64,000 nt of DNA, from the NCBI GenBank assembly GCA_029582165.1, contig CM055874.1, positions 26,314,383 through 26,378,382 of the forward strand. The letters run 5' to 3'. This stretch comes from Portulaca oleracea (Eukaryota; Streptophyta; Magnoliopsida; Caryophyllales; Portulacaceae). Position numbers and translations under genes: made by a program. The notes beneath the pieces are model-generated. The model was not told the origin of the DNA, searched no databases, and saw only the letters and a program-made list of their open reading frames with translations. Positions 57,590-64,000 of the stretch are shown one piece after another. Every line of letters starts with the position of its first letter. Positions within the stretch are counted from its first letter, which is position 1.

Positions 57590-57888
57590 CATCACATTCA
57601 CACGCCACCCTTGAGTTCTTCGAAGAACTCATCAAGAACTCATCAAGAATTCATCAAGAATTCATCAAGAACCTTAAGCTCCACAAAGAACCCTAAGACA
57701 AAACACTAACCTAGCCAAATCCGTCCCTTACCCCATCACATTCACACGCCACCTTTGAGTTCTTCCAAGAACTCATCAAGAACTCATCAAGAACTCATCA
57801 AGAATTCATCAAGAATTCATCAAGAACCTAAAGCTCCACAAAGAACCCTAAGACCAAACACAAACCTAGCCAAATCCGTCCCTTACCC
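57590..57888 (+). repeat. tandem duplication in the A2 leader
   Basis: A 144 bp segment (57590-57733) is followed by a 155 bp copy (57734-57888) with one extra CATCAAGAACT. Each copy contains several 11-bp CATCAAGAA(C/T)T repeats. Related short repeats occur in family-B leaders. No gene is seen. The whole 57541-57924 stretch is untranslated leader. Confidence 0.88.
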
Positions 57889-57924
57889 TACGAGAGTTCT
57901 AATTTGACATCAAGATTGAATCAA

Positions 57925-60900
57925 ATGGACGAGTCTCAATCTAGTTCACCTAAGGATGCCGAAGCTATGAGGTTACGAATTGATATGTTGCAAAAACAAC
58001 TAAAGACCTATATGGATTTGAATCGTGCTTTACAAAAAGAGTCTAATGAAGAGGCTTCATATAGCACGCCTAGTTCATTCTCAAGAAGGGGTGAACGCTT
58101 TGATTTTAAAGTTGAAATACCCGAATTTGATGGTAGTTTAGATCCGGAGGTATTTCTTGATTGGATTCAAACGGTTGAAAGTGTGTTTGATTTGAGAGAA
58201 GTTAATGATGAACTAAAAGTGAAGTATGTAGCATTGAAGTTGAGAAAGCATGCTTCAATTTGGTGGACTAACTTGCAAAAGAAGCGTCAAGCAAAGGGGA
58301 AGGACAAAATCCGTTCATGGGAAAAGATGAAGTCCAAATTGCAAAGCAAGTTTCTACCCCAAAGCTACGTCCAAGACAATTATGTCAAGCTTCAAAAGCT
58401 AGTTCAAGGATCCAAATCGGTGGAAGAGTACACCAAGGAGTTTGAACATCTCCTTTGGCGTTGTGATTTGAAGGAGAATGAGCCACAAGTTTTGGTACGT
58501 TTTCTAATTGGTTTAAATGATTGGATACGTAATATTGTTCAGTTACATCCTTATCAATCATTTGATGAATTAAGTACTTTGGCCTTGAAAGTAGAAAGGC
58601 AAAGGAAAGAAAGGGGAAAAGATACCATGAGAACGTACCCTACACAATCCAAACCTTATACCACACGTCCACCTACCCACACACAATACAAAACTCCACA
58701 AAATCAGCCCCCATCCTACCAAAAACCCTACGGAAAAACCCCACAAAATCAGCCACAAAATCCCCCATCCAAACCCCATGTCCAAAAACCAAGGACATTG
58801 CCTCCAAGAAGATGTTTTAGGTGCCAAGGATTGGGCCATATTGCATCCGAATGTCCTAACAAACGTGTAGTCTCTCTGGTTGAGTATCAAAGTGCTTTAT
58901 ATGTTGAACCAAGTTGCCATGAAAGTGAATATGAAGAAGAGCAACTTGAGGAGGAGAATGACGTTTGTGAAGAGGAAAATGTGGAAGAAGCGGATGATGG
59001 AGAATTACTTGTGTTGAGGAGGGCTTTAAGCGTGGCTTCTACACCAAATGAATTGGAACAACGTGGAACTATCTTCCATACTAGATGTATGGTTCAAGGG
59101 AAGGTATGTTCACTCATTATAGATGGTGGTAGTTGTACTAATGCGGCTTCCACTACAATGGTTGAAAAATTGAAGTTAGAAGTGAGTTCTCATCCCTCTC
59201 CTTACAATATACAATGGTTGAGTCATGGGAAGGGTATTAAGATTGATAAACGTGTGCTTGTATCTTTATCCATTAGGAAGAGTTATAAAGATCAAATATG
59301 GTGTGATGTAATACCAATGGATGCTAGCCATATTTTGCTTGGGAGACCTTGGCTTTTTGATAGGTACGTCACACATGATGGGAGAATGAACACTTATTCC
59401 TTCACCATCAACAAGAAGAAGATCACATTGGCCCCTTTGCCACCTTCTTCTATCATTCGGCCACCCCAACAAAAGGAGCAAGAGAAGGAGTCCAATATTG
59501 TTTCTTTGCTAAAAGCGGATCAACATGAATTCCATGAGCAAAAGGAGTTAATTTTGGCTAATTTGCAAGAGGAACAAGCTGCCCCAACTCGTGAACATAC
59601 ACGGCTCCAACCCATCCTAAGGAGGTTCAATCATTTGTTCCCTAATGAGATGCCACACGGTTTACCACCAAGAAGGGAGATAGAGCACAAAATTGATCTC
59701 ATTCCCGGAGCCATCCTTCCAAACAAAGCGGCGTACAGAGTGAATCCTAAGGAAGCTCAAGAGGTACAAAAGCAGGTTGATGAGCTACTTTCAAAGGGTT
59801 TGATAAGGCCTAGCATGAGTCCATGTGTCGTTCCGGTGTTACTAGTTCCAAAGAAAGATCGTTCGCAACGCATGTGTATGGATTGTAGGTCCATCAACAA
59901 GATAACTATCAAGTATAGATTCCCTATTCCACGCTTGGAGGATCTTCTTGATGAGTTATATGGGAGTATTGTCTTCTCCAAAGTAGATTTGAGAAGTAGA
60001 TATCACCAAATCCGTATCCATGAAGGTGATGAGTGGAAAACGGCTTTCAAGACAAAAGAAGGTCTATATGAATGGTTAGTCATGCCATTTGGTCTTACTA
60101 ATGCACCTTCTACATTCATGCGCTTAATGAATCATGTATTGAAGCCTTTGATTGGCAAATGTGTAGTAGTGTACTTTGATGACATTCTTATATATAGTAA
60201 GAGTGAGCTTGATCATGTAAAGCATTTAGAGCTAGTCATGTGTATCTTGGAGAAAGAGAAGCTCTACGCAAACATGGAAAAATGTTCCTTCTTCTCACCC
60301 AAGGTCGTCTTCCTTGGATATGTGCTATCATAAGATGGTATTCAAGTGGATCAAGAAAAGATCAAAGCTATACACGAATGGCCTACACCAACGTCTATCC
60401 ATGAGGTACGATCATTTCATGGTTTAGCTTCCTTCTATAGAAGATTTATCAAGAATTTTAGCACTATTATGGCTCCTATGACCGAGTTGTTGAAAAATAA
60501 AGAGTTTGAATGGAGTAGAAGTGCTGAAAGGGCGTTTGAAATAATCAAAGAGAAGCTTTGTAATGCACCAATACTTGTCTTGCCATGTTTTGACAAAGTC
60601 TTTGAAGTTGAAGTAGATGCAAGTGGTGTTGGTATTGGAGCGGTTTTGTCTCAAGAAGGAAGGCCAATTGCTTATTTTAGTGAAAAGTTTAATGAGGCAA
60701 AGAGAAAGTATAGTACGTATGATAAAGAGTTCTATGCCATTATACGAGCTCTTGAGCATTGGAGACATTATCTACTAAGTGGAGAGTTTATTCTTCATAG
60801 TGATCACGAAGCTCTCAAATACATCCAAGGGCAACATAAACTCAATCCACGACATGCCAAATGGGTTGAGTTCATGCAATCATTCCAATTTGTGATCAAA

Positions 60901-62389
60901 CACAAGGCCGGTCATTTGAATAAATGTGCCGATGCTCTTTCAAGAAGGTACTTTCTTACACATATTCTTGATTCAAAAGTTGTTGGATTTGATCATATTA
61001 AGGATTTATATGAGGATGATCAAGATTTCAAAGAAGTATTCGACCTCTCAAAGAAGCATCCACACGAGATGTTTCATATTGAAGAAGGGTTTCTTTTCAA
61101 AGGGAATCAACTTTGTATCCCAAGGAGTAGCTTGCGTGAATTGTTGATCATGGAGGTTCATGGAGGAGCCCTAGCTGGTCACTTTGGTATTGAGAAGACT
61201 TATTTGTTGATGAGAGATCATTATTTTTGGCCAAGCATGATCAAAGATGTTGAGCATATTGTAAAAAGATGTGGGACTTGTAACCTTGCCAAGTCTCATG
61301 TTCTACCACAAGGGTTATACACACCTCTACCTATTCCCTATCATCCATGGGAAGATGTGAGTCTTGACTTCGTTGTGGGTCTACCAAGGACTCAAAGAGG
61401 GAAAGATTCAATTATGGTTGTTGTTGATAGATTCTCGAAGATGGCACACTTCATTCCTTGCCATACTACCTATGATGCAACCAAAGTTGCAAATCCCTAT
61501 TTTGAAGAAGTTGTGAAGCTACATGGTATTCCAAAGACTATGGTGAGTGATAGAGATTCAAAATTCCTTAGTCATTTTTGGATTACATTATGGAAAAAGT
61601 TGGGTACAAAGCTCAAATTTAGCACGGCATGTCATCCCCAAATGGATGGACAAACTGAAGTTGTCAACCGTACGTTGGGAGCCTTATTACGAGCTTTGGT
61701 GAGCAAGGACAAGAAAAGTTGGGATACTTTGCTAAGTCATGCTGAATTTGCTTATAATTGGAGTCCAAATCGAGCTACAAAGTTATCTCCATTTGAAGTT
61801 GTGTATGGTAAAGAACCCTCTCAAGCCTATGGATTTATCTCCTATATCTACATCAACTAAATTCAGTTTTGAAGCTAGTAAGAGAGTGGAGGAGATTAAG
61901 AAGTTACATGAGGAGGTTCGTGAAAAGATTATGAGGTATACCCAAAGGATTGAAGAGAAGGTCAATCAAAAGAGGAAGAAAGTTATTTTCAAACCTGGAG
62001 ACTTGGTATGGATACATCTCAAGAAAGAAAGGTTTCCGAATAGAAGAAAAGGGAAATTGAAACCAAGAAGTGATGGTCCTTTTGAAGTCATTGAGAAGAT
62101 CGGAGATAATGCTTATAAGTTGAAACTAGATGATGGTTATGAAGGGAGTTGCACTTTCAATGTAAGTGATCTCAAACCTTATTATCAAGAAGGAGAAGAA
62201 CTTCCTAGTTTGAGGACAAACTCTTTTCAACTAGGGGTGAATGATGTAGATTGGGTCTCAAATCTCCATCATGAGCGTCAAATGCTAAGTTACATCAACA
62301 AAGAGTTTGAAACCATCACAATGGGTTTACATTCGAGTGGTCTTATTCATGGAGGAATGATGATTTGCTCTCTAACTCAAGAACCATAA
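57925..62389 (+). pseudogene. gag-pol polyprotein of A2 (one nonsense codon, one frameshift)
   Basis: ATG 57925 (MDESQSS) is chosen because the frame upstream of it has only a TTG. Order: capsid-like gag, CCHC knuckle at residues ~297-310, aspartic protease with D400-G-G-S, RT with YFDD at ~750-753, RNase H ([21 protein letters not shown]), integrase HHCC zinc finger (VHGG, GHFG, CGTC), D,D,E core and GPF module. CAA became TAA at 60331-60333 in the RT thumb region. One extra A near 61811 shifts the frame at YGKEP, and it continues correctly at 61739-62389. Substitutions in conserved RT sites (VPKKDRS, LRSRYHQ) suggest further decay. The frame ends 148 nt inside the 3' LTR. The CRM-like assignment is an inference. 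Confidence 0.92.
62231..62241 (+). other. degenerate polypurine tract of A2
   Basis: CTAGGGGTGAA lies directly before the 3' LTR. A T interrupts the G run that is intact in A1, so priming from it would probably be impaired if the change predates the last insertion. Confidence 0.75.
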
Positions 62390-63107
62390 GGCTATCATGG
62401 AAGTCATCCTAGAGTGGATTAATCTACATTCAAAGAGCTTTCATATGGTTCAAGAATCTTTAAATTTGGATAAGAATTGAGAGAGTTATCATCAAATGTA
62501 ATCTAGTATAGTTTACTTGTTTCTTTATGATGTCATACTTGTGTAGGATGATGTAAGCCTCAAGAGGCCTAGTTTCTTGCTTGTACACGCCTAAGGGGGG
62601 CATTTGTAGTATAAATAGACCCCTTAGGGTTCTCATTTCACACATCTCATTCTATTGAATAATAAACACAAATTCTCTCTAAAGTTGTCATGCTTTAGTT
62701 TCTAGCATTTGTAGCTAGGATTCGAATTCCTTGAGGGGATTTCGATCAAATCTTCTCTTCTATTCCAAGAGGGAGCAATCTTGGATGGTGTAAAGGAGGA
62801 GTTGGATATCAAATTGATTGTGGTGCGTCTATATCACTCAAGGAGGTTTCCATTGCCAAATTCTATCTTGTTTCTTCATTTCGACAAGTTGTTCTTCGTT
62901 GGATTGGTACGTTTTGCTAGCCTTTTGTTTCTCTTGATTGTCATTCTTGTCATAATCATAGAACTCTCGTCCAAGCCTTTTGTTTCATTCCATTTTTCCA
63001 TTCGTTTTATTCGTTTCTTGGAGAAATCAACAATCACAAGTTCTTACTTGTGAACGATCCGTTTTCATTTCGTGTATAATGGATTAGTTTTGATTCATTA
63101 TGCATCA
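62242..63107 (+). repeat. 3' LTR of A2 (866 bp)
   Basis: Bounded by TGATGTAG and TGCATCA, with TATAAATA at 62610-62617 and AATAAA at 62661-62666. It has a single copy of the 195 bp segment duplicated in A1. It includes the last 148 nt of the polyprotein frame. Confidence 0.92.
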
Positions 63108-63182
63108 ACACTACTACACATTTGCCAATCAAAGGCTTCAATACATGATTCATTAAACGCATGAATGTAGAATGTGCATTAG
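63108..63182 (-). pseudogene. short RT fragment of a family-A element
   Basis: On the minus strand this covers the RT segment from the NAPSTF region to the first residues of the VVVYFDD box. It is bounded by the A2 3' LTR and the family-E LTR. It overlaps the sequence that starts at 5670 beside A1, beginning 28 bp further into RT. Confidence 0.85.
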
Positions 63183-64000
63183 TGATGTATATTTGCCTAG
63201 CTATATACATCAAGGCCTAGCTAAAGGACCTCTATCCAGCTAGAAGCTACAAATGTCGCCTTGGGTATCAACAACTACAAGGGTTTATTAGCTCAAGGAA
63301 GAAAGCATGAAGGACCTTGATGGTATTCTAGCTTACATGGAGTTACTCTCACATTTGGAGGACATCAATGAGCATAAATAACTCCCAAGTCCTTATTCAG
63401 AAGTCATCTCTCACGGCAGCAAAGGACTCCATCAAGTACAGTTCGATATTTTGCTCTATAACTCTAGATCAATACATCTATTGAGGTAATCATCAAAAGA
63501 CAGATTGGAACTCTTTTCATAAGCTTTCCAATGGTTTTTGAATCAATGAAAACGGACAAGTATTGAAGGAGTTATAGCAATTTCTTTCTAGAGTTGTATC
63601 TTAGAGTTTATGATGTCATAAATAGGATATATGATGTAATATTTGATTCTTGGTTTCTTGAACCCTAGGTACACGTCCAAGGGGTCCCTAAAGTAGTATA
63701 AATAGACCCCCTAGGCTGCCATTGTATTAATTCAATCATTCATTCATATATCAAATACAAAGTAAACACATGGTGTTGTTTTCTCTCTAGCTTTTGTGCT
63801 AGTCTTTTCGTTTCTCTTGAGGGAGTTTCGAAGTTATCCCCTTCTTCTATTCAAGGGTGGCATCCTTGAAGGTGAAAGGAAGGAATTGAAGAGTTCTTTG
63901 AGGTGGTGTGGCTGTATCCTTATCGATCCTTCAAAAGCCAAATCTATCCAACTATCCATTCCATCGTTCATTCAACTACATTCATCCAACCTCACGTCAT
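63183..64000 (+). repeat. family-E LTR, partial (runs off the window)
   Basis: It starts TGATGTATATTTG. Its U3 (63183-63690) contains stretches close to the family-D LTR, while the part after the TATA box (63697-63704) closely matches family B, including the GGTGTTGTTTTCTCTC block. The first ~230 bp are unlike the others. It is plus-strand, opposite to the B array. It inserted after ATTAG (63178-63182), a candidate target copy whose partner is outside the window. Confidence 0.82.

Larger units (their letters stand above)
56941..63107 (+). mobile_element. Ty3/gypsy element A2, near full length
   Basis: It contains a 5' LTR truncated on the left, primer binding site, leader, complete gag-pol order, degenerate polypurine tract and complete 3' LTR (866 bp). 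One nonsense codon and one frameshift interrupt the polyprotein. It is the best reference in the window for family A. The 5' LTR truncation coincides with the end of the macrosatellite. Confidence 0.92.

Overview
The window is plant nuclear DNA made entirely of LTR retrotransposon sequence of the Ty3/gypsy type. The evidence is the gag-protease-RT-RNase H-integrase order, a CCHC zinc knuckle, a YFDD reverse transcriptase motif, a D,D,E integrase core with a GPF-type C-terminal module, and primer binding sites that read TGGTATCAGAGC, the complement of the 3' end of plant initiator tRNA-Met. I see no cellular gene, tRNA, rRNA or CRISPR array. Integrase reading frames that run into the 3' LTR, and TGATG...CATCA LTR ends, recall the centromeric CRM lineage of plant chromoviruses. 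That placement is an inference. The species cannot be named.

Layout, left to right. (1) 1-1537: the 5' end of a minus-strand element (family D): partial gag, leader, primer binding site and complete LTR. (2) 1538-5669: plus-strand autonomous-type element A1, missing its 5' part, with stops, frameshifts, an integrase deletion and a templated insertion. (3) 5670-6445: minus-strand RT fragment and a piece of a family-A LTR, into which the next block is inserted. (4) 6446-23020: minus-strand array of family-B elements, LTR-gag-LTR-gag and so on, with five complete LTRs of 999-1010 bp shared between neighbouring ~2.34 kb interiors. Family B is non-autonomous: it codes for gag, a protease-like domain and an unusual basic tail, with no RT or integrase. 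(5) 23021-56491: thirteen head-to-tail units of ~2.575 kb. Each contains a chimeric, 3'-truncated LTR, an integrase core without its zinc finger, and the gag N-terminal two thirds. None has a primer binding site. This is a retrotransposon-derived macrosatellite, and a fourteenth partial LTR ends it at about 56936. (6) 56941-63107: plus-strand element A2, the most complete gag-pol here, with a truncated 5' LTR, one nonsense codon and one frameshift. (7) 63108-64000: a short minus-strand RT fragment, then the start of another LTR (family E) that runs off the window.

How the parts relate. A1 and A2 supply the autonomous gag-pol model. Family B has a homologous gag-protease and related LTRs, so it could have been mobilised by A-like enzymes. 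The macrosatellite unit joins the two: the gag and most of the LTR come from B, while the integrase, polypurine tract and first ~50 bp of U3 come from A. The unit lacks a primer binding site and part of the LTR, so it should not replicate by normal reverse transcription. It probably spread by unequal crossing-over or extrachromosomal circles. Unit variants support this: the outer edges keep ancestral states, the interior is homogenised, and one stretch of about three units recurs five units further on.

Caution: many macrosatellite frames are broken by small indels that recur at the same C-rich motifs with different outcomes. Some may be consensus errors rather than mutations, so reading-frame calls in 28-56 kb are provisional.
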